From Micromonospora sonchi (GTDB lineage Bacteria > Actinomycetota > Actinomycetes > Mycobacteriales > Micromonosporaceae): a DNA stretch of 64,000 nucleotides. The stretch covers positions 62,001 through 126,000 of the forward strand of contig NZ_BMNB01000002.1 in assembly GCF_014646235.1 (NCBI RefSeq). Direction: 5' to 3'. The notes under the pieces are model-generated. The model saw only the letters and a list, made by a program, of their open reading frames with translations. It did not search any database and was not told where the DNA came from. Position 1 is the first letter of the stretch, and every line of letters starts with the position of its first letter. This document shows, one piece after another, positions 50,802 through 60,190 of the stretch. The translations under genes were made by a program, and so were the position numbers.

Positions 50802-51610
50802 GCCACCCTTGCCCTCTTGTTCGTGACCAACGCGTGGACCAGATACGACGCCACCTCACCCGGCGTCGTACCCCGACCGAAGATCCGATCCACCCCCAAC
50901 TCGGCGATCTGCGACTCGTCGAACCGCGGCCCACCCACCACCAGCAGCGGCCGCCGCCCCACCGGCATCGCCTCCCGGAACGCCGCCGACATCTCCCGCG
51001 TGTTGTGCAGATGCGCGTCCCGCTGCGTCACCACCTGCGACACCAGCACCGCGTCGGCCCGCTCGACGCGCGCCGCCTCCACCAACTCCGGCACACTCAC
51101 CTGCGCACCCAGATTGGTGACCTTCAACTCCCGGTAATACTCCAGGCCCTTCTCCCCCGCCACACCCTTGACGTTCAGGATCGCGTCGATGCCGACCGTG
51201 TGCGCGTCCGTGCCGATACACGCCCCCACCACCGACAACTTGCGCCGCAACTGCCGCTTGACCACCGCGTTGACCTCCCGGGCCGACAGCAGCGGATAAC
51301 CCCGCTCCACCACCCGCACCGCCGACAGGTCCACCAGATGATTCACCCGCCCGTACACCACGAAGAAGGTGAACCCCTCGCCCATCGGCTTCGCGTGCAC
51401 CAACAACGCCGGGTCGATGCCCATCTTGTTCGCCAACTGGACCGCCGCGCCCTCGGCCCGTCTGTCGTGCGGCACCGGCAACGTGAACGACACCTGCACC
51501 ATCCCGTCACCGGTGGTGTCCCCGTACGGCCGCACGATGGTCTTCTCCGTCATGCTGTGCTGGCTGGGCATGCCCTCACGGCCCTCGCTTCGCTCGGTGC
51601 GTTCGCTCAT
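50798..51610 (-). CDS. kamE: lysine 5,6-aminomutase beta subunit (B12-binding)
   Basis: The product is 270 residues if started at 51610. The cobalamin-binding motif D-x-H-x-x-G is Asp135-Ala-His137 in GTDAHTVG, within a Rossmann domain (VVGACIGTDAHTVGIDAIL). LLVVGGPRFDESQIAEL and FGRGTTPGEVASYLVHAL follow, as in KamE. The first 13 residues (MSERTERSEGREG) are encoded by a recurrent intergenic repeat; native starts could be at 51571 (MPSQHS) or 51553 (MTEKTIVRPYGD). It works with KamD to move the terminal amino group of beta-lysine from C6 to C5. Confidence 0.93.
   Translation of the reverse strand: MSERTERSEGREGMPSQHSMTEKTIVRPYGDTTGDGMVQVSFTLPVPHDRRAEGAAVQLANKMGIDPALLVHAKPMGEGFTFFVVYGRVNHLVDLSAVRVVERGYPLLSAREVNAVVKRQLRRKLSVVGACIGTDAHTVGIDAILNVKGVAGEKGLEYYRELKVTNLGAQVSVPELVEAARVERADAVLVSQVVTQRDAHLHNTREMSAAFREAMPVGRRPLLVVGGPRFDESQIAELGVDRIFGRGTTPGEVASYLVHALVTNKRARVA
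51572..51610 (-). repeat. repeat-derived N-terminal extension at the kamD/kamE junction
   Basis: The 39 bases before the codon for MPSQHS encode MSERTERSEGREG with the internal mirror-like GAGCGAAGCGAG. The ATG overlaps the kamD stop (ATGA). The same peptide begins many proteins of this family of organisms, as far as I recall, so it is likely a dispersed repeat inserted at a stop/start overlap, comparable to the unit at 3535-3653. Confidence 0.6.
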
Positions 51611-53187
51611 GCCGAATGCTCCAGGATCTCGGTGGCCGGGTTGTAGTAGCCGACCTCGTGCCGCGCCACCCCGTCCAAACCCTTACCCCGGTCCGCCGGC
51701 CGCCGCATGATCCCGAACGTGCCCTCGGCGATCGCCGTCAACAACGACTGCTCCCCGATCCGCTCCAACAAACCCACCGCATCCGCCAGCACCCGGTTGG
51801 CGCGCCGCTGAATGAACCCGCCCGGCGCCGGCACGAAATCCTCATGCAACCCACCGGCCGCCCCCAGCACATACCGCACGTTCTGCAAGGCGATGTCCCG
51901 GTCCGACAGCCACGGCGTCACCACCGCCTCCGTCATCATCCCCACCAACAGAATCCCCTGCCCGGTCATCGTGCCCACCAGGTTGAAGAACCCGTCCAGC
52001 AGATTGCCCCGGAACACGTCACCGGTCATGTGCTTCGTCGGCGGCATCCACTTCAACGGCGCCTCCGGAAACAACTCCCGCGCCAACAACGCGTGCGCCA
52101 ACTCCAACCGCAACGACTCCGGCACATCCGGATTGATCTCAAACGCGTGCCCCAACCCCAACTGCCAGTCCGCCAACCCCGCCTCATGCGCGAAGTACTC
52201 GTTCAGCAGCTGCGACACCGTCACCGTGTGCGCCTCGTCCACCGCATCCGCGGTCGTCAGATAATTGTCCTCACCGGTGTTGATGATGATTCCCGCCCGC
52301 GCGTGCACCTGCCGCGAAAACCGCTGGTCCACAAACGTGCGAACCGGATTGATATCCCGGAACAAAATCCCGTACATCGAATCGTTGAGCATCATGTCCA
52401 GCCGCTCAAGCCCCGCCAGAGTCGCCATCTCCGGCATGCACAACCCCGACGCGTAATTCGTCAGCCGCACATACCGACCCAGCTCCCTCGACGACTCATC
52501 AAGAGCCGCCCGCATCAACCGGAAATTCTCCTGCGTCGCGTACGTCCCAGCGAACCCCTCCCGGGTCGCCCCCTCCGGCACATAGTCCAACAACGACTGC
52601 CCCGTCGACCGGATCACCGCAATCACATCCGCACCCGCCCGCGCCGCCGCCTGCGCCTGCGGAATGTCCTCGTAGATGTCCCCCGTCGCCACGATCAGAT
52701 AAATCCACGGCCGCCGCGCCGGATCCCCGTACCGCCGCACCAACCGCTCCCGCTCGGCCCGTCGCCGATCGATCCGCCGAACCCCGACCGCCACCGCCCT
52801 GCGCGCCGCCCGCCGCGCCGCCGTCGCCGCCCGCCCAGCCGGCACCGAAAACCGCACCGACCCCGCCGCCGCCTGCTGCGCCAACAACGTCACATCGGTG
52901 AGCTGCTCCCGCGCCAACGCGTCGAACACCGGCACCGCCACCCCATGCCCCAACCCCACATCCGCGACCACCGCGTCCACCAGCCGGTTCACCCACGGAA
53001 TACCATCCGGATCGGCACCGCTCACCCCCGCCAGCCGCAGCACCGCCCGCTCCACCGACACCGTGGTGTGGCCCCGCGCCAACTCCACCACCGGCCGGCC
53101 CACCCGCCGCGCCAACTCCCGCGCCCGCCCCACCAACGCCGGATCCAGAGCCAGCTTCCCGACCGGCCGACTGGTCACCTCAGCCAC
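51607..53187 (-). CDS. kamD: lysine 5,6-aminomutase alpha subunit
   Basis: The 526-residue product begins VTSRPVGKLALDPALVGRARELARRVGRP and carries the large PLP/B12-binding barrel (IYLIVATGDIYEDIPQAQAAARAGAD at about 155-180, then TYATQENFRLMRAAL and INTGEDNYLTTADAVDEAHTV). These are typical of D-lysine/beta-lysine 5,6-aminomutase alpha chains. The barrel holds adenosylcobalamin together with KamE. The gene overlaps kamE by 4 bp and the amidohydrolase gene by 13 bp. Confidence 0.94.
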   Translation of the reverse strand: MAEVTSRPVGKLALDPALVGRARELARRVGRPVVELARGHTTVSVERAVLRLAGVSGADPDGIPWVNRLVDAVVADVGLGHGVAVPVFDALAREQLTDVTLLAQQAAAGSVRFSVPAGRAATAARRAARRAVAVGVRRIDRRRAERERLVRRYGDPARRPWIYLIVATGDIYEDIPQAQAAARAGADVIAVIRSTGQSLLDYVPEGATREGFAGTYATQENFRLMRAALDESSRELGRYVRLTNYASGLCMPEMATLAGLERLDMMLNDSMYGILFRDINPVRTFVDQRFSRQVHARAGIIINTGEDNYLTTADAVDEAHTVTVSQLLNEYFAHEAGLADWQLGLGHAFEINPDVPESLRLELAHALLARELFPEAPLKWMPPTKHMTGDVFRGNLLDGFFNLVGTMTGQGILLVGMMTEAVVTPWLSDRDIALQNVRYVLGAAGGLHEDFVPAPGGFIQRRANRVLADAVGLLERIGEQSLLTAIAEGTFGIMRRPADRGKGLDGVARHEVGYYNPATEILEHSA

Positions 53188-54752
53188 GACGACCCTTCCT
53201 CGTAGATCACTTCACCACGCAACACCGTCGCCCGGCACACCGGCAACGGCGTCGGATCCTCCGCACCCCGCGCCTCCGGATCCGACGCCTGCAACACCGG
53301 AAGACCCCCCTGAACCCCCGCCGGCGTCGACCACACCGCAAACGTCGCCGGCGCCCCCAACGCGAGAACCCCCTCGCTGTCCAGACCCACCGCCCGCCAC
53401 CCACCCCGGGTATGCGCCGCGAACGCCGCCCGCACACTCATCCGCTGCACCGGATTGTGATGCGCCGCCGCCGCCCGCACCGAACCCCACGGATCCAGCG
53501 GCGTCACCGGCGAATCCGAACCGAACGCCAACGCCACCCCCACCGCGTGCATCGACCCCATCGGATTCGACGCCAGCGACCGCGCCAACCCCAACCGCGT
53601 CTCATACATCCGACCCGCACCACCCCACAACCGGTCGAACGCCGGCTGCATCGACGCCACCACCCCGAACTCCACGAACCCGGCAATCAACCGCCGATCC
53701 ATGATCTCCGCGTGCTCCACCCGATGCCGCGCCGAACGCACCCGATCCGTGCCGAGCGTCTCCGCCGCCGCCGCGAACCCCGCCAACACCGTCGAGATCG
53801 CCGCATCCCCGATCGCGTGGAACCCGCCCTGCATCCCGTGCGCCGCACAATCCAGCAGATGATCACGCACCTGCTCCGCGCTCAGATACCCGTGGCCACA
53901 CCCGGCACCATCGACGTACGCCTGCGACACATGCGCCGTCCGCGACCCCAACGCCCCATCGGCGAACAGATCACCGCCGGCCCCCACCGCACCCAACTCC
54001 CGCGCCCGCGCCGCACCACCCAACTCACCCCAGTACCCGTACACCTCCGGCACCCCAACACCGGAAAGCGCCAACAAACCCGTGAAATCCTCCTCGTCGG
54101 AGATCTCCGGCCCACCGCACTCGTGCACCGCCGCGATCCCCAACGACGCCGCGCGTCCGAGGGCCACCCGCTGCGCCGCCACCCGCTGTTCCCGCGTCAC
54201 CGCCTCCCGCGCCACCGCCCGCACCACATGGTGCGCGTCCCGCCGCAACCACCCCGACTCGTCATACCCCGGCGCCGCCACCGCCTCCGGACACGCCGCC
54301 AACAACGCCGACGACACCACCGCCGAATGAATCGACGCCTGCGACAGATACACCCGCCGCCCACCGGCCGCCCGCCCCAGCTCCACCGCCGAGGGCGGCC
54401 GCGGCACCGGCCACGTCGACTCGTCCCAGCCATGCCCCAGCACCACCGCGTCCACCGGCAACCCCGCCGCGAACCCGGCCACCGCGTCCAACAGCTCACC
54501 CGCCGACCGCACCCTGGACAGGTCCAGCCCCGACAACACCAACCCGGTGTCACTGACATGAACATGCGCGTCCACGAACGCCGGCGTCACCAACGCCCCG
54601 GCCAACTCCACCACCCGGTCCGCGGCCGGAGCATCCCCGTCCGCACCCACCCAGGCGATCCGCCCGTCCCGGACCAACAGCGCCGTCGCCGACGGCTCCG
54701 ACGGGCAGTACAGCACGCCACCGCGATACAACGTCGAGGGGTTGTTCGTCAT
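53175..54752 (-). CDS. YtcJ-like metal-dependent amidohydrolase
   Basis: The product is 525 residues from the ATG at 54752 (MTNNPSTLYRGGVLY). Metal-binding motifs of the amidohydrolase superfamily are present: FVDAHVHVSDTG (H-x-H, about 69-80), AAVHECGGPE, GGFHAIGDAAI, RHRVEHAEI and FGSDSPVTPLDPW. YtcJ-group enzymes hydrolyse varied amides or esters. It lies 4 bp after the dehydrogenase gene and overlaps kamD by 13 bp, so it belongs to the lysine operon although it has no step in the classical pathway. A role in supplying lysine or removing an acyl group is speculative. Confidence 0.87.
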   Translation of the reverse strand: MTNNPSTLYRGGVLYCPSEPSATALLVRDGRIAWVGADGDAPAADRVVELAGALVTPAFVDAHVHVSDTGLVLSGLDLSRVRSAGELLDAVAGFAAGLPVDAVVLGHGWDESTWPVPRPPSAVELGRAAGGRRVYLSQASIHSAVVSSALLAACPEAVAAPGYDESGWLRRDAHHVVRAVAREAVTREQRVAAQRVALGRAASLGIAAVHECGGPEISDEEDFTGLLALSGVGVPEVYGYWGELGGAARARELGAVGAGGDLFADGALGSRTAHVSQAYVDGAGCGHGYLSAEQVRDHLLDCAAHGMQGGFHAIGDAAISTVLAGFAAAAETLGTDRVRSARHRVEHAEIMDRRLIAGFVEFGVVASMQPAFDRLWGGAGRMYETRLGLARSLASNPMGSMHAVGVALAFGSDSPVTPLDPWGSVRAAAAHHNPVQRMSVRAAFAAHTRGGWRAVGLDSEGVLALGAPATFAVWSTPAGVQGGLPVLQASDPEARGAEDPTPLPVCRATVLRGEVIYEEGSSWLR

Positions 54753-54756
54753 GACC

Positions 54757-55809
54757 TCAGTCTGCCGCCAACCGCGCCTCGAACAGACCACGCACCCCCG
54801 GCTCGCCACGCAGCAACCCCAACGCCAACTCCGCGTGCCCCGGCACGTACCCGTTACCGACCAGCATCGTCACATCCGCCGCCAGGCCCTCCGCGCCCAA
54901 CGCCGCCGCCGCGAAACTCGTCGCCATCGAGAAAAAGATCACCGTGCCGCCGTCCGCGGTCGCCAGCACCGCCCCGTGCTCGCAGCCCGGCACATCCACA
55001 CACACCACCGTCACATCCGCCGGCATTCCCAACGCCGAGGTCACCGCCGTGGACAACGCCACCGGATCCCGCGCGTCGGCCAACACCACCTCGTCAGCCA
55101 GACCCGCCGCCAGCAGCGCGTCCCGCTCCCCGGCCACCGGCACCACCCCGACCGTACGACCCGCACCCGCCCGCCGCGCCGCAGCCAGCGACAGCGAACC
55201 GCTCTTGCCCGCCCCACCGACCACCACCACCGCAACCGGCCGGGCATCCCGCCGCTCGGCCACGTACCGCGACACCACTCGGGCGGTCAACGCCGGCGCC
55301 CCGCACACGTCCAGCACCGCCAGCGACAGCTGCGGGTCCAGGTCCTCCGGCAGCACCGCCGCGATCGACCGGGCGAACAGAATCGCCCACCCATCGCACG
55401 GCACCTGCTCACTACGCCCGTCCCAGCGCGCCAGCCCGTCGGTGACCACCAGCGGGGTCAGCGTCAGCGACACCAGCGTCGCCACCCGCTCGCCCGGCTT
55501 GAACCCCAACGGCGAACGCCGGCCGACCTCCTCGACCGTGCCGATCAACATGCCGCCCGAACCGGTCACCGGGTTCTGCATCTTCCCCCGGGTCGAAATG
55601 ATCTCGCACACCTCGGCGCGGACCGCGTCGCCGTCACCGCCGTGCTTCTCCCACAGCTGGCGGAAACTCGCCGCGTCCAGGTTCAACCGCTCGACCCGGA
55701 TCCGCACCTCGTTCGGCGCGATCTCCGGCCGCGGATCCAGCCGCCAGGCTGCCTGTGGCAACACCCCCGCCGGTTCCCTGACACGGTGCAGACCCACCGG
55801 TGACGTCAC
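54757..55809 (-). CDS. kdd: L-erythro-3,5-diaminohexanoate dehydrogenase
   Basis: The 350-residue product has an alcohol-dehydrogenase-like N-terminal domain (IRVERLNLDAASFRQLW, then GKMQNPVTGSGGMLIGTVEEVG, a Kdd hallmark) and a Rossmann domain with VAVVVVGGAGKSGSLSLAAAR (about 193-213). It oxidises 3,5-diaminohexanoate, the KamDE product, to 3-keto-5-aminohexanoate with NAD+. It is the first gene of the minus-strand operon and divergent from kamA across 142 bp. Confidence 0.92.
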   Translation of the reverse strand: MTSPVGLHRVREPAGVLPQAAWRLDPRPEIAPNEVRIRVERLNLDAASFRQLWEKHGGDGDAVRAEVCEIISTRGKMQNPVTGSGGMLIGTVEEVGRRSPLGFKPGERVATLVSLTLTPLVVTDGLARWDGRSEQVPCDGWAILFARSIAAVLPEDLDPQLSLAVLDVCGAPALTARVVSRYVAERRDARPVAVVVVGGAGKSGSLSLAAARRAGAGRTVGVVPVAGERDALLAAGLADEVVLADARDPVALSTAVTSALGMPADVTVVCVDVPGCEHGAVLATADGGTVIFFSMATSFAAAALGAEGLAADVTMLVGNGYVPGHAELALGLLRGEPGVRGLFEARLAAD

Positions 55810-55951
55810 GCCGACCTCCCCCTGTCCGGCCGCCCGAAGCTCCGACCAGAACTCGCCGAGCGGGAAAACTTACGGCAGACTAATTACTTCACCGGATATT
55901 TTCCAGTAGCCTTCGGTTCGCTGATCAACCGCACCAGCCAGAGGAGGGGTC

Positions 55952-57355
55952 GTGACCCAGACCCACCCGCCGGTACAGACCATCCCGGCACCCAAGCCGG
56001 CCTCGGCCCACACCACCGGCCAACCGTACGAATATCGCCGCAGCCCACTCGTCGAACCCGACTGGACCCGCTTTCCCGGCTGGCGCCACGTCACCCGCGA
56101 CCAGTGGGAGAACGCCCAGTGGCAGCGCGTCAACTGCGTCAAGAACATCAAACAGCTGCGCACCGTGCTCGGCGACACCGTCGACGAGACCTTCTACGCC
56201 GACCTGGAAGCCGACCAGCGCGCCCTGGCCACCATGTCCATGCTGGTGCCGCCACAGATGATCAACACGATGGTGCCGTGCGCGCCGCCGACCACCGAGG
56301 CGCTCCTCGCCGACCCCGTCCGGCGCTACATGATCCCGGTCGCCTCCGACCGACGCACCGACTGGCCCGCACACCCGTACGCCACCCGCGACTCACTGCA
56401 CGAACACGACATGTGGGTCGCCGAGGGCCTCACCCACCGCTACCCCACCAAGGTCCTCGCCGAACTGCTCTCCACCTGCCCGCAGTACTGCGGGCACTGC
56501 ACCCGCATGGACCTGGTGGGCAACTCCACCCCCGCCGTCGACAAGCTCAAGCTCACGCTCAAGCCGGTCGACCGGTACGACGCGCACATCACCTACCTCA
56601 AGGCCCACCCCGGCGTCCGTGACGTCGTCGTCTCCGGCGGCGACGTGGCCAACGTGCCGTGGCGCAACCTCGAGTCGTACCTGATGCGCCTGCTGGAGAT
56701 CGAGACCATCCGCGACATCCGGCTGGCCACCAAGGCCCTCATGGGCCTGCCCCAGCACTGGCTCCAGCCCGACGTCGTCGAGGGCCTGGAACGGGTCGCC
56801 CGCACCGCCGCCCGGCGCGGGGTCAACCTGGCCATCCACACCCACGTCAACCACGCCCAGTCACTCACCCCGCTGGTCGCCCGGGCCGCCCAGACCGCGC
56901 TCGACGTCGGCGTCCGCGACGTACGCAACCAGGGCGTGCTCATGCGCGGGGTCAACGCCACCAGCACCGACCTGCTCGACCTCTGCTTCGCGCTCCAGGG
57001 CGAGGCCGGCATCCTGCCCTACTACTTCTACATGTGCGACATGATCCCCAACGCCGAGCACTGGCGGGTCCCGGTCTGGCACGCCCAGCAACTCCAGCAC
57101 GACATCATGGGCTACCTGCCCGGCTACGCCACCCCGCGGATCGTCTGCGACGTGCCCTTTGTCGGCAAGCGCTGGGTACACATGGTCACCGAGTACGACC
57201 GGGAGCGCGGCATCTCCTACTGGACCAAGAACTACCGCACCTCCATCGAGTCCGCCGACCTGGCCACGCTCAGCAAGCGCTACGCCTACTACGACCCGAT
57301 CGACACCCTGCCCGAGGCCGGACAACGGTGGTGGCACGCCCACCGCGACGACTGA
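55952..57355 (+). CDS. kamA: lysine 2,3-aminomutase (radical SAM)
   Basis: The 467-residue product has the radical-SAM cluster motif CPQYCGHC with Cys176, Cys180 and Cys183, and a following DVVVSGGDVANVP loop. The PLP region includes GMPY-type family sequence replaced by YYFYMCDMIPNAEHWRVP, and KNYRTSIE lies near the C-terminus. It converts L-lysine to beta-lysine using SAM, an iron-sulfur cluster and PLP. It is divergent from the kdd-kamDE operon and the shared AT-rich 55810-55951 region likely coordinates both transcripts. Members of this branch are longer than the clostridial enzyme (about 416 residues). Confidence 0.93.
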   Translation: MTQTHPPVQTIPAPKPASAHTTGQPYEYRRSPLVEPDWTRFPGWRHVTRDQWENAQWQRVNCVKNIKQLRTVLGDTVDETFYADLEADQRALATMSMLVPPQMINTMVPCAPPTTEALLADPVRRYMIPVASDRRTDWPAHPYATRDSLHEHDMWVAEGLTHRYPTKVLAELLSTCPQYCGHCTRMDLVGNSTPAVDKLKLTLKPVDRYDAHITYLKAHPGVRDVVVSGGDVANVPWRNLESYLMRLLEIETIRDIRLATKALMGLPQHWLQPDVVEGLERVARTAARRGVNLAIHTHVNHAQSLTPLVARAAQTALDVGVRDVRNQGVLMRGVNATSTDLLDLCFALQGEAGILPYYFYMCDMIPNAEHWRVPVWHAQQLQHDIMGYLPGYATPRIVCDVPFVGKRWVHMVTEYDRERGISYWTKNYRTSIESADLATLSKRYAYYDPIDTLPEAGQRWWHAHRDD

Positions 57356-57369
57356 CCCGCACCAGCGCA

Positions 57370-57407
57370 CGTCAGGGGCCGCCGAGTTCACTCGGCGGCC
57401 CCTGACG
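57370..57407. terminator. long perfect hairpin between kamA and the CsbD gene
   Basis: The 17-base arms at 57370-57386 (CGTCAGGGGCCGCCGAG) and 57391-57407 pair perfectly across a 4-base loop. It lies between two convergent genes and can stop transcripts from both sides. Confidence 0.9.
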
Positions 57408-57416
57408 TCGGCACGG

Positions 57417-57611
57417 TCACCGGGTGACGGCGTCCTTGGCATTACGCCCGGCGTCCTTGACGTGCTCGCCGCTCTGACGCACCCGGGCCTCACTCTGCTC
57501 GGTGGAGCCTTCGGCTCGCATGCGCTCGTTGTCGGTCATGTCGCCGACGCGCTCCTTGGCGGTGCCGCTCAGCTCCTGGAACTTGTTCTTCGCCTTGTCG
57601 GTGAAGCTCAT
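57417..57611 (-). CDS. CsbD family stress protein
   Basis: The product is 64 residues from the ATG at 57611, which has a strong GAGGAGG site. The sequence MSFTDKAKNKFQELSGTAKE and GDMTDNERMRAEGSTEQSEA is the CsbD signature: a small, hydrophilic, Lys/Glu-rich helical protein. CsbD proteins are induced by general stress in Bacillus under SigB; the molecular role is unknown. Confidence 0.88.
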   Translation of the reverse strand: MSFTDKAKNKFQELSGTAKERVGDMTDNERMRAEGSTEQSEARVRQSGEHVKDAGRNAKDAVTR

Positions 57612-57787
57612 GTCGCCTCCTCTGCCACTGCGGCGGGTCTGTTCCTTCCTTCTTGGTGTTCCCCTTGGCTTGCGCCGCGGAAACCTTTGGGATGGCACAC
57701 ATCCGCTAGTGCATCCTAGGAAGCTAGGTGATATGGCCCGTGCTGGTGTGAGCCCTCCGGACCTGGGGCAAGTGGTTAACTGGATGA

Positions 57788-58396
57788 ATGGGGCAGATCA
57801 TGCTGATCCGGCACGGTGAGACCACCTGGAGCGCCAGTCGCCGGCACACGTCGTACACCGATCTGGAGCTCACCCCGGACGGTGAGCGGCAGGCCCACGC
57901 GCTCGGCTCCGCCCTCGCGGACCGGCAGTTCGTCGCGGTGCTGACCAGCCCGCGTATCCGGGCGCTGCGCACCGCGCAGCTGGCCGGGCTGACCGTCACC
58001 GGCACCGACGAGGACCTGGCCGAGTGGAACTACGGCGAGTACGAGGGACGCACCACCGCCGAGATCCACCAGGACCGGCCCGGCTGGAGCGTCTGGTCCG
58101 ACGGGTGCCCGGGCGGGGAATCCCCGAGCGAGGTCGGTGAACGCCTCGACCGCCTGCTCACCACACTGCACCCGCTGCTCGACCGGGGCTCGGTGGCCCT
58201 GGTCGGGCACGCGCACTCGCTGCGCGTGCTGGGAGCCCGATGGGTCGGCCTGCAGCCCTCCGCCGGCGGGCTGCTCCGCCTGGACACCGCCACCATCAGC
58301 CTGCTCGGCCAGGAGCACGGGCGGCGGGTCATCCTACGCTGGAACCAGCCCCTCCCCCCGATCGCCGAGTCTCCCGCGGCGGCGGCGCGGCACTGA
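57788..58396 (+). CDS. histidine phosphatase family protein
   Basis: The 202-residue product opens with MLIRHGETTWSASRRHTSYTD, where the catalytic His of the RHGE motif takes the phosphate. Further family residues are Arg/His in RALRTAQLAG, Glu in LAEWNYGEYEGR and the second His in VALVGHAHSLRVLG. It belongs to the phosphoglycerate-mutase/acid phosphatase superfamily; the short, GpmB-like length suggests a broad phosphatase. It stands alone between the CsbD gene and the glycerophosphotransferase. Confidence 0.9.
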   Translation: MGQIMLIRHGETTWSASRRHTSYTDLELTPDGERQAHALGSALADRQFVAVLTSPRIRALRTAQLAGLTVTGTDEDLAEWNYGEYEGRTTAEIHQDRPGWSVWSDGCPGGESPSEVGERLDRLLTTLHPLLDRGSVALVGHAHSLRVLGARWVGLQPSAGGLLRLDTATISLLGQEHGRRVILRWNQPLPPIAESPAAAARH

Positions 58397-58501
58397 TCCT
58401 CCTCGCAGCGGATCGCGGTGGCCGAGCGCGGTCGGCCGCGACGTCAACGGCTCCGGTCCGACGGGGAACGCCGCAGACCGGAGCCGTGGATGCCGATGGT
58501 T

Positions 58502-60190
58502 CTAAAGGTAGCGGCCGGCCTCGTCGAGGAAGTGCTGCGCGTACCCCTCCGCCGGGATGTCCCCGAGGTAGTACTTCTTGAGGTCATGGCGGGTGGCCGC
58601 CAACGGATCACTGCCGAGCAGGTCGTCGAGGACCCGCTCGAGCCCCTGCACCCGGCCGCCATGCGCGTCGATCACATACGCCGCCTTCGCGAGCGGGAAC
58701 GCGTCGGTGAACCGCTCCGCCGGCACCGAGACCGCGACCATCGCGAACGGCTTCTCCGAGTACAGGTAGTCGGCCACCACACTCGACACGTCCGAGACCA
58801 GCACGTCCGAGGCGTTGAAGCAGTCCACCACCGACATCTTCACCTCGGCCTCGGCCCCGAAAACATGCGGCCGCCCGGTCGCCTTGCGGTCCTCGGCCAG
58901 CAGCGCCCGGATGCGTGCACACTGGGCGATCAGCTCAGCCGAACGCTGAGAGTACGGGTGCGGCCGGAAGACGACACTGCACCCGCGCGCCAGCAGCGCC
59001 TTGATGATGTCGTAGCCGACGGGCAGCGACGAGTAGTTGGAGTCGGCGTAGAAACCCGCCCAGGTCGGAGCGTAGAGAACCCGGGCGTTGGCGATCGAGG
59101 CGATCGGCTGCGTGCCGATGACGACGTTCTCCACCTGCGGACGCCCCACGACCGTGAACATCTCCGCCGGCATGTGCACGCCGTTGGCCGCGAACCGGTC
59201 GATCGCCGCCTGGCCGGCGACGAAGTTCTTGTCGTACATCCGGAACACCGGGTTGTGGCTCGGCACCTTGTCGCTGTCACCGTGGTTGAGCTGGATGTGC
59301 TTGAGGTTGGTGTAGCGGATGAGATGGCAGTTCTTCGTCGCGGTGTTGACGTAGAAGGCGGCCTTCAGCGACGGGACGATGACCTCGTCAAGCTGGGTCA
59401 GGCCCGCCCGCAACACCACCGGGGCGGTGGTCAGCCGCAGCACTTCGTTGAAGTTGGCCTCGCTGCGCACCAGGACGAAGTACTTCTTGCCGAGCCGCTC
59501 GAGGTAGGGCAGCCACATCGCGACCTGGTAGCCGGTCGCGGCGGGCGCCTCCCAGTGCAGGAGGAAGACCGGCTCGTACGCGGTCAGCGCGGCCTTCAAC
59601 CGCGCCTCGCTGTTGTGTCGGGTCCGCACTCGGGTCAGCGCCTGCCACCCGGTGAACCCGATCAGACCGAGTGCCGCCACCGACACCGCCAGCGCCACCA
59701 CCCCGATCAGGCCGGTGAACCCGCAGACCAGTGCCGCGACGACCGCCACGGTGTTGACCAGCAGCGCCCGGGCCGTGTTGGGGCGAAGGGCGGGTCGCAA
59801 CCCGCTACCGGGCAGGTTGGCCGAGACGGGATAGACGGCGCGGGACACCGCCATCACCGGCGCCTCGCCCAGGATCGACACGGCGGCGAGGCCGACCCCC
59901 ACCGCCAGGAAGGGATCCAAGCCGCCGTGCACCGCGCCGAGCAGGTACGCGGTGGCGAGCAGGAGCAGGCGCGCCACCACGGTCGCCTCGGCGGCGACCT
60001 GGCCGGCACGCAGCCCGCCCCGCCACATCCAGGTCAGCAGACCGACCGCGACCAGGGCCGGGGGAAGCGCCCAGAGAGGTGAGTTGCCCACCGCCGCCAG
60101 CAGCAGCGCGACGACGGCCGTCACCTCGGCCGCCAGGACGGGCAGTCGACCGGCCAGCCAGCCGCCGACCCCGGAACGACCCGGCGTCAC
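58502..60190 (-). CDS. CDP-glycerol glycerophosphotransferase-like protein (TagF/TarF family)
   Basis: The product is 562 residues from the GTG at 60190, which overlaps the upstream gene stop as GTGA. The N-terminal 190 residues form about six membrane helices, unusual for this family. The cytoplasmic domain shows IQLNHGDSDK, VVGRPQVENV, VLYAPTWAGF, VVFRPHPYSQRS (Arg-x-His-Pro) and VLVSDVSSVVADYLYSEKPF, matching CDP-glycerol:poly(glycerophosphate) transferases. It probably builds a glycerol-phosphate- or polyol-phosphate-containing cell-surface polymer. Confidence 0.85.
   Translation of the reverse strand: MTPGRSGVGGWLAGRLPVLAAEVTAVVALLLAAVGNSPLWALPPALVAVGLLTWMWRGGLRAGQVAAEATVVARLLLLATAYLLGAVHGGLDPFLAVGVGLAAVSILGEAPVMAVSRAVYPVSANLPGSGLRPALRPNTARALLVNTVAVVAALVCGFTGLIGVVALAVSVAALGLIGFTGWQALTRVRTRHNSEARLKAALTAYEPVFLLHWEAPAATGYQVAMWLPYLERLGKKYFVLVRSEANFNEVLRLTTAPVVLRAGLTQLDEVIVPSLKAAFYVNTATKNCHLIRYTNLKHIQLNHGDSDKVPSHNPVFRMYDKNFVAGQAAIDRFAANGVHMPAEMFTVVGRPQVENVVIGTQPIASIANARVLYAPTWAGFYADSNYSSLPVGYDIIKALLARGCSVVFRPHPYSQRSAELIAQCARIRALLAEDRKATGRPHVFGAEAEVKMSVVDCFNASDVLVSDVSSVVADYLYSEKPFAMVAVSVPAERFTDAFPLAKAAYVIDAHGGRVQGLERVLDDLLGSDPLAATRHDLKKYYLGDIPAEGYAQHFLDEAGRYL

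Noticed and set aside
52300..53100. AT/GC periodic tracts in kamD that resemble short repeats
   Set aside because: They follow codon periodicity of Ala/Arg-rich coding sequence and are not true tandem repeats.
51616..55445. Long Arg/Pro/His-rich plus-strand frames opposite kamD and the amidohydrolase
   Set aside because: They are shadows of strongly conserved minus-strand enzymes and have no recognisable protein features.
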